Source: JBOCEF01 sp047610385 (GTDB lineage Bacteria; Pseudomonadota; Alphaproteobacteria; Rhodobacterales; Rhodobacteraceae). From it: a stretch of DNA of 64,000 nucleotides. The position numbers and the translations under genes are program-made. Location of the stretch: contig JBLGAC010000005.1 of NCBI GenBank assembly GCA_047610385.1, positions 62,001 through 126,000 on the forward strand, written 5' to 3'. This document shows positions 1 to 7,753 of the stretch, one piece after another (within the stretch, counting starts at the first letter, position 1; every line of letters starts with the position of its first letter). The notes under the pieces are model-generated. The model was not told where the DNA came from. It worked only from the letters and a program-made list of their open reading frames with translations, and did no database searches.

Positions 1-511
1 CGCGCAGGGCGGCGGCATGCAGATCGCCGTCCAAATCCCCAAGCCGTGCAGCCAGATGGATGGCCACGCGATCTTCCAAAGCATCGCCGGCCAGATCGCG
101 CAGGGCCTTGCGGGTCAGGGCGGCCAGCGCCTCAGCCCCTGCATCGTGCAGATCGGCGGCATAGGCGGCGCGGGTCTGCGCCATCTGCGCGGCCCATGCG
201 GTGCGCGCCGCGGCGGCGTCAGCATCGGCATCGGCGGACAGGCGCGCGCGTTCATCCGCGGCGTCCGTGCGCACAGCGTCCATCACGGCGGTCTTTTCGG
301 CCGCTTGGCTTGCCAACGCAGCGCGATGCGCGGCACCGGCGGCCTGCGCGTCAGCCAAGGCGCTGTCGGCGGCTGCGACGCGCGCGGCGATGTCAGCCTC
401 ACGCGCGTCGATCCCGTTCAGGATCGGTTTGTAGAGAAACCGTTTCAGCAGCCAGATCAGGATCAGGAAATTGACGATCTGCGCCGCAACGGTGATCCAG
501 TCGACAGACAT
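1..511 (-). CDS. atpF: N-ATPase subunit b (AtpF), C-terminus cut by window edge
   Basis: Peripheral-stalk b subunit of an N-type F-ATPase, linking membrane subunit a to the catalytic head. The visible protein starts MSVDWITVAAQIVNFLILIW: one N-terminal membrane helix (residues about 5-22), then a long Ala/Asp/Arg-rich helical region typical of the stalk. The frame stays open to base 1, so the C-terminus and stop lie outside. The ATG at 511 follows the atpE stop by four bases, so the two are almost certainly co-transcribed. Subunits alpha and gamma (atpA, atpG) would be expected next, off the left edge. The identity rests on position and topology more than on sequence motifs. Confidence 0.88.
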   Translation of the reverse strand, partial: MSVDWITVAAQIVNFLILIWLLKRFLYKPILNGIDAREADIAARVAAADSALADAQAAGAAHRAALASQAAEKTAVMDAVRTDAADERARLSADADADAAAARTAWAAQMAQTRAAYAADLHDAGAEALAALTRKALRDLAGDALEDRVAIHLAARLGDLDGDLHAAALR

Positions 512-515
512 CGGG

Positions 516-803
516 TCAGCCGCCCGCGCTTTGCGCCGCGACCAGCGCGGCGGCCCAGAACGGGTTGGCGAACACCAGGATCATCGACACCACAAAGCAA
601 TAGATCGCGGTGGATTCGATCATCGCCAGCGACACGAACAGCGTGCGCGAAATGGTCCCCGCCGCGTCCGGCTGCTGCGCGATCGACGCCAGCGCCTGCG
701 ACGCGGTCCGCGCCTCGCCCAGTGCCGGACCGATGGCGCCGAAGCAGACCGTGAACCCAGCGGTGAAGATAGATATGGCGGCGATCAAACCTAGATCGGT
801 CAT
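516..803 (-). CDS. atpE: N-ATPase rotor-ring subunit c (AtpE), two-carboxylate type
   Basis: Proteolipid c subunit, 95 residues, two membrane helices joined by the polar loop AQQPD (about 42-46). Helix 2 holds M-I-E-S-T-A-I-Y (61-68): Glu63 is the ion-carrying carboxylate, followed by Ser64, Thr65 and Tyr68, the ligand pattern of Na+-binding c rings (ESTxxY). Helix 1 has GPALGEARTA with Glu30. Counting back from the loop, Glu30 falls where Na+ rings usually have Gln, giving a second carboxylate per hairpin. N-ATPase rings of this class are known; some bind Na+ and at least one was reported to be H+ selective, so the coupling ion cannot be settled from sequence. Its stop is four bases from atpF and its start abuts the atpB stop. 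Confidence 0.95.
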   Translation of the reverse strand: MTDLGLIAAISIFTAGFTVCFGAIGPALGEARTASQALASIAQQPDAAGTISRTLFVSLAMIESTAIYCFVVSMILVFANPFWAAALVAAQSAGG

Positions 804-1484
804 TCACTTATCCTTTTCAGGGGTTTTGGCGGTGGCGGACGCGATGTAGACGGTCGCCAGAATCGCGAAGATGTAAGCTTGGATCAGCCCGGTCAGCAGG
901 CCGAGCGCATCCATCACCACCGGAAAGAAGAACGGCGCCACTGACAGCAGGATCGCCGCGATCACTGCGCCGCTCATGATATTGCCGTACAGACGGATGG
1001 CGAGCGCGAGGGTCCGCGACGCCTCGCCGATGATGTTGAAGGGCAGCATCATCGGTGTGGGTTGCAGATAGCCGCGCAGATACCCCCTCACCCCCCGCGC
1101 GCCGACGCCAAAGATCGGTGCAGCGAACAGCACGGCCAGCGCCAGCGCGGTGGTGGTGGACAGCGACGCGGTTGGCGGATCAAATCCCGGCACCACCAAC
1201 AGCAGGTTGGACCCGGCGATGAACAAAAACAGCGTGCCCACGAAGGGGATCAGCGGCAGAGCGGGGCGGCGGGTGATTTCGGTGATCTGGCCAGCGATGC
1301 CAGTCACGATGACCTCCAGTGCGGTGCGCCAGCGCGATGCCGGGACATCGGAGCGCAGACGCCATGTGACGATGACCGAGATCGCCACCAGCACCGCCAT
1401 CACCGCCCATGTATAGGCAATGGTGGCGTTGATCGGCAGGCCGAAGATGTCAACCAGAACGCGCTGATCGGTGGAGATGTCCAT
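804..1484 (-). CDS. atpB: N-ATPase subunit a (AtpB)
   Basis: Membrane subunit a, which forms the ion half-channels against the c ring. 226 residues from the ATG at 1484 (MDISTDQRVLVDIFGLPINA), with about five or six hydrophobic helices. The diagnostic segment is R-T-L-A-L-A-I-R-L-Y-G-N-I-M-S-G in the second-last helix region, whose Arg (A-I-R-L) corresponds to the essential arginine facing the ring carboxylate. The frame is open far upstream of 1484, but that part overlaps atpR and is not protein-like. The start one base after the atpR stop fits a coupled operon. The protein ends in a short charged tail (TAKTPEKDK). Confidence 0.95.
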   Translation of the reverse strand: MDISTDQRVLVDIFGLPINATIAYTWAVMAVLVAISVIVTWRLRSDVPASRWRTALEVIVTGIAGQITEITRRPALPLIPFVGTLFLFIAGSNLLLVVPGFDPPTASLSTTTALALAVLFAAPIFGVGARGVRGYLRGYLQPTPMMLPFNIIGEASRTLALAIRLYGNIMSGAVIAAILLSVAPFFFPVVMDALGLLTGLIQAYIFAILATVYIASATAKTPEKDK

Positions 1485-1485
1485 G

Positions 1486-1761
1486 TCAGCCCTCCAGCGG
1501 CGCCCAGCGCGCCCATGCCAGAACCGCGATCCGAACGGCGACAAACCCGGCGGCGAAGGCCAGCGCCGCATAGGCGCCCAATTGCGCCGCCCCCCAACCC
1601 ACGCCCAGCAACAACGAGATCCGCAAGCCCGCGCTGGCCAGCAGCAGCGGGCCAGGGCTGGCAGTGCGCATCGCCAGCCGCAGCCCCGCTGCCAGCCCGG
1701 CAAAGAACAGCGCCCCCGCGCAAACACCCATGGTCAATCCGATGGCGATGTCCCAGGTCAT
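1486..1761 (-). CDS. atpR: N-ATPase accessory membrane subunit AtpR
   Basis: Small hydrophobic protein of 91 residues (MTWDIAIGLTMGVCAGALFF start) with three predicted membrane helices (about 5-28, 36-55, 58-82). AtpR proteins occur only in N-ATPase operons and have been proposed to help assemble the ring or act as an ion-conducting accessory subunit. Arginines (R28, R32, R46) sit at the helix ends. The start overlaps the atpQ stop as ATGA, and the stop is one base from the atpB ATG, so translation is tightly coupled. The call depends strongly on its place between atpQ and atpB; the sequence alone would only say small membrane protein. Confidence 0.85.
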   Translation of the reverse strand: MTWDIAIGLTMGVCAGALFFAGLAAGLRLAMRTASPGPLLLASAGLRISLLLGVGWGAAQLGAYAALAFAAGFVAVRIAVLAWARWAPLEG

Positions 1762-2048
1762 TCCTCTGGCCCTCCCTCTCGGTCCACCCAGCGCCATGCG
1801 ATAATGCCGCCGACACAGGCGCCGCCCAGCAGCAGCGCGATGGTCCACGAAAAATTCTGCGGTGCGATCCGGTCCAGCCATCGGCCGAGAAATACGCCCC
1901 CCACCGTCGGCGCCGCCACCGACCAGCCGATCATGCCAAAGGTGCCAAGACCGCGCAAAGGGCTGGGCGGCGGCGCATCGCGCATCTTCTGCAACCGTTC
2001 GGCCCCACGCGCGATCTTGGCGGCGGCGGCGTCTTCGGGATCTGGCAT
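1758..2048 (-). CDS. atpQ: N-ATPase accessory subunit AtpQ (AtpI-like)
   Basis: 96-residue protein with a charged N-terminal 35 residues, then two hydrophobic helices around G-W-S-V-A-A-P-T-V-G-G-V-F-L-G and I-A-L-L-L-G-G-A-C-V-G-G. This is the AtpI/gene-1 type fold seen in N-ATPase operons as AtpQ. The Gly-rich helices and the W-L-D-R loop between them match that family. The ATG at 2048 lies within the atpC stop (GTGATG), the typical re-initiation arrangement; a GTG one codon earlier is possible. It probably helps assemble the membrane sector. Confidence 0.85.
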   Translation of the reverse strand: MPDPEDAAAAKIARGAERLQKMRDAPPPSPLRGLGTFGMIGWSVAAPTVGGVFLGRWLDRIAPQNFSWTIALLLGGACVGGIIAWRWVDREGGPEE

Positions 2049-2443
2049 CACCGCGTCTCCTTCAGCTTGCCAAAGCCGCGGACCATGTCGGCCTCAAGGC
2101 GCGACAGGGCCGCGCGGGCGGTGCGTTCATGCTCATCAACCTCAATGAAACGGGCGCGCACGATGGCCTGAAGGTCGTGCAGATCGGGCCCTTCGACCGC
2201 GCGGCGCACGGCGATGGACACCTGATCGCCGCGCTTGACCAGCAGCCCTTCGTCGATGCCGAACACCCGCTCCGACCCATCAGCCTCACGCAGCGACAGC
2301 ACTGACGGTGCCAACGCAATCGCCACATCCGCATGGTTCGGCAGCATCCCGAAGGCACCGTATTCGGCACGCGCGCTCAGCGCCGCGGCCTCACCATGGT
2401 GCAACAGCGCGCCGGGGGTGCGCAGGGAAACGGTCATGTTCAT
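2048..2443 (-). CDS. atpC: N-ATPase epsilon subunit (AtpC)
   Basis: Central-stalk epsilon subunit, 131 residues. The N-terminal part (about 1-85) has the beta-sandwich pattern of epsilon, including the segment E-Y-G-A-F-G-M-L-P-N-H-A-D in place of the usual G-x-x-G-I-L-P-x-H. The C-terminal part is helical and charged (about 95-131). Its ATG overlaps the atpD stop (ATGA) and its stop overlaps the atpQ start. The beta-epsilon-first order is characteristic of N-ATPase operons and differs from the ordinary F-ATPase order ending in beta-epsilon. Confidence 0.92.
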   Translation of the reverse strand: MNMTVSLRTPGALLHHGEAAALSARAEYGAFGMLPNHADVAIALAPSVLSLREADGSERVFGIDEGLLVKRGDQVSIAVRRAVEGPDLHDLQAIVRARFIEVDEHERTARAALSRLEADMVRGFGKLKETR

Positions 2444-3849
2444 CGCTTTGGCCTCGCCGTTGCCTCAGACAGCGAGCCGATCATGTAATACGCGCTTTCG
2501 GGCAGATCGAATTCGGTCTGGTTCAGGATCGTCTCACAGCCGTCCAGCGTGTCTGCAATCGACACCTGACGGCCCTTGGCGGCAGAGAACGCCTCAGTGG
2601 TGAAAAACGGCTGGGTCAGGAACCGCTCCAACCGCCGCGCCTGCGCGACGGTGGCGCGGTCGGCGGCGGACAGTTCCTCAAGCCCCAGCATCGCGATGAT
2701 GTCGCGCAGGTCGTCATAATCGGCCAACGTGCGCCGCACCGCCCGCGCGATGTCATAATGGCGCTGCCCCACAACCCCCGGCGTCAGCATCACGGATGTG
2801 GAGGCGAGCGGATCAATGGCGGGATAAAGCCCCTCAGACGCGCGTTTTCGCGACAGCACCACCGACGCCGACAGGTGAGAGAAAATGTGCGCCGCCGCCG
2901 GATCGGTGAAATCATCGGCGGGCACATACACCGCCTGAATCGACGTGATCGCGCCCGACGCGGTGGAGGTGATGCGTTCCTCAATCTCAGCCAATTCGGT
3001 GGCCAGGGTCGGCTGATACCCGACGCGCGACGGCATGCGGCCCAGAAGGCCCGACACCTCAGCCCCTGCCTGCACAAAGCGAAAGATGTTGTCGATCAGC
3101 AGCAACGAGTCCTGGTGTTTCACATCCCGGAAATATTCAGCGATGGTCAGCGCGGTGTTGGCGATCAGGAACCGCACGCCCGGCGGTTCGTTCATTTGGC
3201 CGAACAGCAGCACGGTCTGGTCCAGAACGCCGGCCTCACGCATTTCGCGGTACAGTTCCTCGGCCTCGCGGGACCGCTCTCCGATGCCGCAAAACAGGGA
3301 GACGCCGTGATGATGGCTGACGGTGTTGTGGATCAGTTCGGTGATCAGCACGGTCTTGCCAACCCCGGCGCCGCCGAACAGGCCGGTTTTGCCGCCCCTC
3401 TCAATCGGGCACAGCAGATCGATCGCCTTGATGCCGGTTTCAAAGACTTCGGCCACCACCACCCGGTCGCGCAGCGGGGGCGGCGCGCGGTGGATCGGCA
3501 TGCGCGGGGCCTCAATGCCAGCGCCGCCGTCGATGGGATCGCCGAACAGGTTCAGCATCCGGCCGCGCACCGCGTCGCCGACTGGGGTTTCAATTGGCCC
3601 GCCGGTGGCAATCGCAGTCATGCCCAGCCCCAGCCCCTGCACCGGGCCCAGCGCCATGCCGCGCACCACGCCGCCGCCGACCAGGGCTGCGACCTCAATG
3701 CCCAGATCGCCCGCGCGCAGCAATTCATGGATGCGCGGGGCCACGCCATCGAATCGCACGTCGATCACGCCGCCGCGGATGGCGACGATCTCACCGGTTT
3801 GGGGGCCGGTTGCTGGCATCGGTGCGGCGGGCATTGAAAGCTCCGGCAT
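2440..3849 (-). CDS. atpD: N-ATPase catalytic beta subunit (AtpD)
   Basis: Catalytic nucleotide-binding subunit. From the ATG at 3849 it is 469 residues. It has the Walker A G-G-A-G-V-G-K-T (about 159-166), E-R-S-R-E after the P-loop region, the Walker B strand L-L-L-I-D-N-I-F, and the beta-subunit segment T-S-I-Q-A-V-Y-V-P-A-D-D. It is the first gene of the operon, as in the N-ATPase order atpD-C-Q-R-B-E-F-A-G. No strong ribosome-binding site is visible, and a TTG at 3882 or ATG at 3873 would add a Pro/Met-rich extension, so the start is the uncertain part. Cells with N-ATPases normally carry a second, ordinary F-ATPase elsewhere. Confidence 0.96.
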   Translation of the reverse strand: MPELSMPAAPMPATGPQTGEIVAIRGGVIDVRFDGVAPRIHELLRAGDLGIEVAALVGGGVVRGMALGPVQGLGLGMTAIATGGPIETPVGDAVRGRMLNLFGDPIDGGAGIEAPRMPIHRAPPPLRDRVVVAEVFETGIKAIDLLCPIERGGKTGLFGGAGVGKTVLITELIHNTVSHHHGVSLFCGIGERSREAEELYREMREAGVLDQTVLLFGQMNEPPGVRFLIANTALTIAEYFRDVKHQDSLLLIDNIFRFVQAGAEVSGLLGRMPSRVGYQPTLATELAEIEERITSTASGAITSIQAVYVPADDFTDPAAAHIFSHLSASVVLSRKRASEGLYPAIDPLASTSVMLTPGVVGQRHYDIARAVRRTLADYDDLRDIIAMLGLEELSAADRATVAQARRLERFLTQPFFTTEAFSAAKGRQVSIADTLDGCETILNQTEFDLPESAYYMIGSLSEATARPKR

Positions 3850-4053
3850 GGGCCGGGCAGGTTTGCCCGGCATGGGTGCCAATCTGACCCTGATTTTGCG
3901 TTGGCGAGTTGATGTAGCGCAATAAAGTCAGAAAAGTTTCTGATATTGTCTATTGGATAAATGCAATTAACCGTCTGTTATAAAACGATAATTACAATTG
4001 TGCAGCGCACGCAAAAAATTGTGCAGCGCCGCATGAGTTGAAGGGACGCTCCG
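3850..4053. promoter_or_regulatory. Divergent promoter region between atpD and the HlyD gene, with repeats
   Basis: AT-rich gap in a GC-rich window, placed to drive both the N-ATPase operon (leftward) and the HlyD/RbbA operon (rightward). Two structures stand out. The 13-bp direct repeat AATTGTGCAGCGC lies at 3996-4008 and 4017-4029, exactly 21 bp apart. The inverted repeat TCAGAAA-AG-TTTCTGA lies at 3928-3943. The direct repeats are 25-58 bases before the HlyD start, where a regulator could act. No -35/-10 pair can be assigned with confidence. Confidence 0.55.
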
Positions 4054-5040
4054 ATGTCTGCGAAAAACTGGGCCATGGCAGGCGCGCTCCTGATCCCGGG
4101 GATCGGCAGCGGGGCGTGGTGGTTTCTGGCCGATGGCGACAAGGTGCCCCCCGGCTTTGCCCGCACCCATGGCCGGATTGAGGCTGCGCGCATCGACGTC
4201 GCTGCCAAGTTCGGCGGACGCCTGCGCGACATGAACGTATCTGAGGGCGACATGGTCACCGCCGGGCAGGTCGTGGCGATGATGGAACCCGCCCAGGTTG
4301 AGGCCCGGTTGCGCGAAGCACAGGCCCATGTGCGCGCCGCGGAGCAAGGCTTGATTGAGGCCCACGCCGTGCGGGCGGAGAAGACCAGCGCGCTGGTGTT
4401 CGCGGAGCAGGAGCTGTTTCGCGCCGAAACTCTAGCTGCGCGCGGCTATGCGGCGGGCGAGACGGTGGACCTCAGGCGCAGCCAGAAGGCCGCGGCGGAG
4501 GCGGCCGTTGCCTCTGCCACCGCTGCAATCGCATCGGCGCAGGCGTCAATTGAGGCTGCTGAGGCCACATCTGACCGTCTGCGCACCGATCTGGCCGATT
4601 ACGCGCTGACCGCCCCGCGGGCCGGGCGCGTGCAATACCGGCTGGTCGATGCGGGTGAGGTGGTCGCCGCGGGTGGCATCGTCGCATCGTTGCTGGATCT
4701 GACGGACGTGTCGATGACCGTCTACCTGCCCACCGACGCCGTCGGGCGCCTGCGCCATGGTGCCGAAGCGCGGCTGATCTTTGATGCCGCACCAGAATAT
4801 GTGATCCCCGCCATCGTGACCTTCGTGGCAGGTGAGGCGCAGTTCACCCCCAAATACGTCGAAACCGCCAGCGAACGCGCCAAGCTGATGTTCCGCGTCA
4901 AGCTGACCATCCCCTCCGCGGTGCTGGAGGCGCATCAGCAGGTGGTGAAAACCGGCGTTCCCGGCGCCGCATGGGTGCGCATCGACCCGGACGCCGCCTG
5001 GCCCGCGGCGCTGGCCGTGCGCCTGCCCGATGCAAGGTGA
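4054..5040 (+). CDS. HlyD-family membrane fusion protein (YhiI-like)
   Basis: Periplasmic adaptor subunit of an ABC efflux system. 328 residues: an N-terminal membrane anchor (about 8-25, A-G-A-L-L-I-P-G-I-G), a biotinyl-lipoyl-like half (R-I-E-A-A-R-I-D-V-A-A-K-F-G-G-R-L and V-S-E-G-D-M-V-T-A-G-Q-V-V-A), a long Ala-rich coiled-coil hairpin (about 90-175), then the returning lipoyl half and beta barrel (A-P-R-A-G-R-V-Q-Y-R and onward). The ATG at 4054 follows GAAGGGA. Its 3' end overlaps the next gene by 11 bases. Gene order MFP, double-ATPase fusion, ABC permease matches E. coli yhiI-rbbA-yhhJ. The substrate is unknown. Confidence 0.9.
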   Translation: MSAKNWAMAGALLIPGIGSGAWWFLADGDKVPPGFARTHGRIEAARIDVAAKFGGRLRDMNVSEGDMVTAGQVVAMMEPAQVEARLREAQAHVRAAEQGLIEAHAVRAEKTSALVFAEQELFRAETLAARGYAAGETVDLRRSQKAAAEAAVASATAAIASAQASIEAAEATSDRLRTDLADYALTAPRAGRVQYRLVDAGEVVAAGGIVASLLDLTDVSMTVYLPTDAVGRLRHGAEARLIFDAAPEYVIPAIVTFVAGEAQFTPKYVETASERAKLMFRVKLTIPSAVLEAHQQVVKTGVPGAAWVRIDPDAAWPAALAVRLPDAR

Positions 5041-7750
5041 CCCCGCGGCCCGGCTGACCGGCGTTTCGCACCGCTATGGCGCGCGCGCGGCGTTGCAGGA
5101 CGTGTCCGTCACCATCGCGGCGGGGCGCATGGTCGGCCTGATCGGCCCCGACGGGGTTGGCAAGTCCACCCTGCTGGGCCTGATCGCCGGGGTGCGCCGC
5201 ATCCAGACCGGCAATGTTGAGGCATTGGGCGGCGACATGGGCATAGGCGGCCACCGCGCCGCAGTCTGTGCGCGGATCGCGTATATGCCCCAAGGGCTTG
5301 GCCGCAACCTGTACCCCACGATGTCGGCGCGTGAAAACGTCGATTTCTTTGGTCGGCTTTATGGCCAAGGCGCTAGGGAGCGCGCGCGCCGGATCGATGA
5401 ATTGCTGCATGCCACGGGGCTGGATCCGTTTTCCGGCCGACCTGCGGGCAAATTGTCGGGCGGGATGAAGCAAAAGCTGTCGCTGTGCTGCGCGCTGATC
5501 CACGATCCCGATTTGCTGATCCTGGATGAACCGACCACCGGCGTCGATCCGCTGTCGCGCAAACAGTTTTGGGAATTGATCGACCGCATCCGCGCCCGTC
5601 GCCCCGGCCTGACCGTCATCACCGCCACCGCCTACATGTCTGAGGCTGAGCGTTTTGACGATCTGGTGGCCATGAATGATGGTCAGATTCTGGCGGCCGG
5701 AACCCCGGCCGAAGTGAAGGCCAAGGCTGGCGCGGAAACCTTGGAGGACGCCTTTGTCGCGCTGTTGCCCGCGGGCGGTGGCCATCGCGCCGTGGCCGTG
5801 CCGCCCCGCCCCCATCATGACGGCCCCCCGGCGATCGAAGCTGCGGGGCTGACCATGCGGTTCGGCGATTTCACCGCGGTGGACAATGTCGGGTTCTCAA
5901 TTGAGCGCGGAGAGATCTTTGGCTTTCTCGGCTCCAACGGCTGCGGCAAGACCACGACGATGAAGATGCTGACCGGGCTGCTGCATCCCTCCGAAGGGAC
6001 CGCGCGCCTGTTCGGAGAGGTGGCCATCGGCGGCGACATGTCGATCCGGCGGCGGGTTGGGTACATGTCCCAAAGCTTTTCGCTTTATGGCGAATTGTCG
6101 GTGCGCCAGAACCTGTCGCTGCATGCCGATCTGTTCGCTGTGCCGCGCGCCGACCGCGCCGGGCGGATCGCGCATTTGCTGGACCGCTTTGATCTGGCCG
6201 ATGTCGCCGATCAGCGCCCCGAAGGGCTGCCACTGGGCGTGCGCCAGCGGCTACAACTGGCGGTCGCGATCCTGCACAAGCCTGAGATCCTGATCCTGGA
6301 TGAGCCGACCAGCGGCGTCGATCCCATCGCCCGTGACCAGTTCTGGGAACTGCTGATCGCATTGTCGCGCAAAGATGGCGTGACGATCTTCATCTCCACC
6401 CATTTCATGAACGAAGCGGAACGCTGCGACCGCATTTCCCTGATGCATGCGGGCAAAGTGCTGGCCATCGGGCGCCCGGATGATCTGCGCAATGCCAAAG
6501 GCGCGGCCACGCTGGAGGACGCGTTCATCACGTATCTGGAGGCCGCCGCCCCCCCGGTGCCGCCCCCGCCCGCGCCCGCCGCCAAGCACCGCACAGAGGC
6601 ACAGGCGCAGGCGCAGGCGCAGTGGTTTTCGCCCGCCCGCACATGGGCGTTCGCATGGCGCGAGGCGCTGGAGCTGATCCGCGATCCAATCCGGCTGACC
6701 TTTGCGCTGCTTGGCCCAGTGGCGCTGATGCTGGCCATGGGGTTCGGGATTTCGTTTGATGTGGAGAACCTGTCTGTTGCGGTTCTAGATCACGACCAAT
6801 CGCCGGAAAGCCGCATGTTTGTGGAGCAATTCTCCGCCTCGCGCTATTTCGACGAAGGCCCGCCTTTGGGCAATTTCGCCGATCTTGACGCCCGGATGCG
6901 CGCGGGGGACATGGCGCTGGCGCTGGTGATCCCACCCGATTTCGGGCGCGACCTGCTGGCCGGACACCGGCCAGAGATCGCCGCATGGCTGGACGGCGCC
7001 GTCACAACCCGGGCAGAAACCGCGCGCGGCTATGTCGAGGGGGTCTATGCGTCCTGGCTGCGCGGGCTGTCGATGACCGAAACGGGCCGCGACTTGGCGC
7101 TGTCCACCGCCGATTTCGAACCGCGCTTTCGCTACAATCAGGCATTCCGGTCCGCAAACGCCATCCCGCCGGGGGTGCTGATGATGATGCTGATCATGAT
7201 CCCCGCCATGCTGACCGCGCTGGGGGTGGTGCGGGAAAAGGAACTTGGCTCGATCTCCAACCTCTATGCCGCCCCAGCGCGCAAGATCGAATTTCTGTTG
7301 GGCAAACAGGCGCCCTATGTCGCCGTCGCCATGGCCAGCTTTGCGATTTTGCTGGGGGTGATGCTGACGGTGTTCGGGCTGCGCGTCGAAGGCAGCGCGG
7401 CGGCGCTGGTGCTGGGCGCTGCGCTTTACACCACCGCGGCGACGGCGTTCGGGCTGGTGATATCAACCTTCGTGCGGTCCCAGATTGCGGCAGTTTTCGC
7501 CAGTGCGATCATCGTGATGATCCCGACGGTGAACTTTTCGGGCATGCTTTACCCGGTCGCAACACTGACCGGGGGGGCCAAACTGCTGGGGCAATCGTTT
7601 CCGCCGCTGTATTTTCAGCGCATCAGCGCAGGCGTGTTCAACAAGGGGCTGTCCTTGGCTGAGCTGGCCCCCGACATCGCCATGCTGGCGCTGTTCTGCG
7701 CGGTGTTCTGGACGCTGGCGACCCTTTTGCTGTCCAAGCAGGAGGCCTGA
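5030..7750 (+). CDS. rbbA: RbbA-like fused ABC transporter (two ATPase domains plus permease)
   Basis: 906 residues, close to E. coli RbbA. Order: ATPase domain 1 (about 5-250; Walker A GPDGVGKST 39-47, signature LSGGMKQ 142-148, ILDEP 164-168), ATPase domain 2 (about 268-505; Walker A GSNGCGKTT 301-309, ILDEP 422-426), an Ala/Gln-rich linker (about 515-538), then an ABC-2 permease domain with one N-terminal and about five C-terminal helices. Domain 1 lacks the H-loop histidine (T-A-T-A-Y-M), whereas domain 2 has it (S-T-H-F-M). Domain 2 has a degenerate signature, P-L-G-V-R-Q-R. Together this predicts one working and one degenerate ATP site. E. coli RbbA was described as ribosome-associated, but the neighbours here point to membrane export. 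Confidence 0.92.
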   Translation: MQGDPAARLTGVSHRYGARAALQDVSVTIAAGRMVGLIGPDGVGKSTLLGLIAGVRRIQTGNVEALGGDMGIGGHRAAVCARIAYMPQGLGRNLYPTMSARENVDFFGRLYGQGARERARRIDELLHATGLDPFSGRPAGKLSGGMKQKLSLCCALIHDPDLLILDEPTTGVDPLSRKQFWELIDRIRARRPGLTVITATAYMSEAERFDDLVAMNDGQILAAGTPAEVKAKAGAETLEDAFVALLPAGGGHRAVAVPPRPHHDGPPAIEAAGLTMRFGDFTAVDNVGFSIERGEIFGFLGSNGCGKTTTMKMLTGLLHPSEGTARLFGEVAIGGDMSIRRRVGYMSQSFSLYGELSVRQNLSLHADLFAVPRADRAGRIAHLLDRFDLADVADQRPEGLPLGVRQRLQLAVAILHKPEILILDEPTSGVDPIARDQFWELLIALSRKDGVTIFISTHFMNEAERCDRISLMHAGKVLAIGRPDDLRNAKGAATLEDAFITYLEAAAPPVPPPPAPAAKHRTEAQAQAQAQWFSPARTWAFAWREALELIRDPIRLTFALLGPVALMLAMGFGISFDVENLSVAVLDHDQSPESRMFVEQFSASRYFDEGPPLGNFADLDARMRAGDMALALVIPPDFGRDLLAGHRPEIAAWLDGAVTTRAETARGYVEGVYASWLRGLSMTETGRDLALSTADFEPRFRYNQAFRSANAIPPGVLMMMLIMIPAMLTALGVVREKELGSISNLYAAPARKIEFLLGKQAPYVAVAMASFAILLGVMLTVFGLRVEGSAAALVLGAALYTTAATAFGLVISTFVRSQIAAVFASAIIVMIPTVNFSGMLYPVATLTGGAKLLGQSFPPLYFQRISAGVFNKGLSLAELAPDIAMLALFCAVFWTLATLLLSKQEA

Positions 7751-7753
7751 TCC

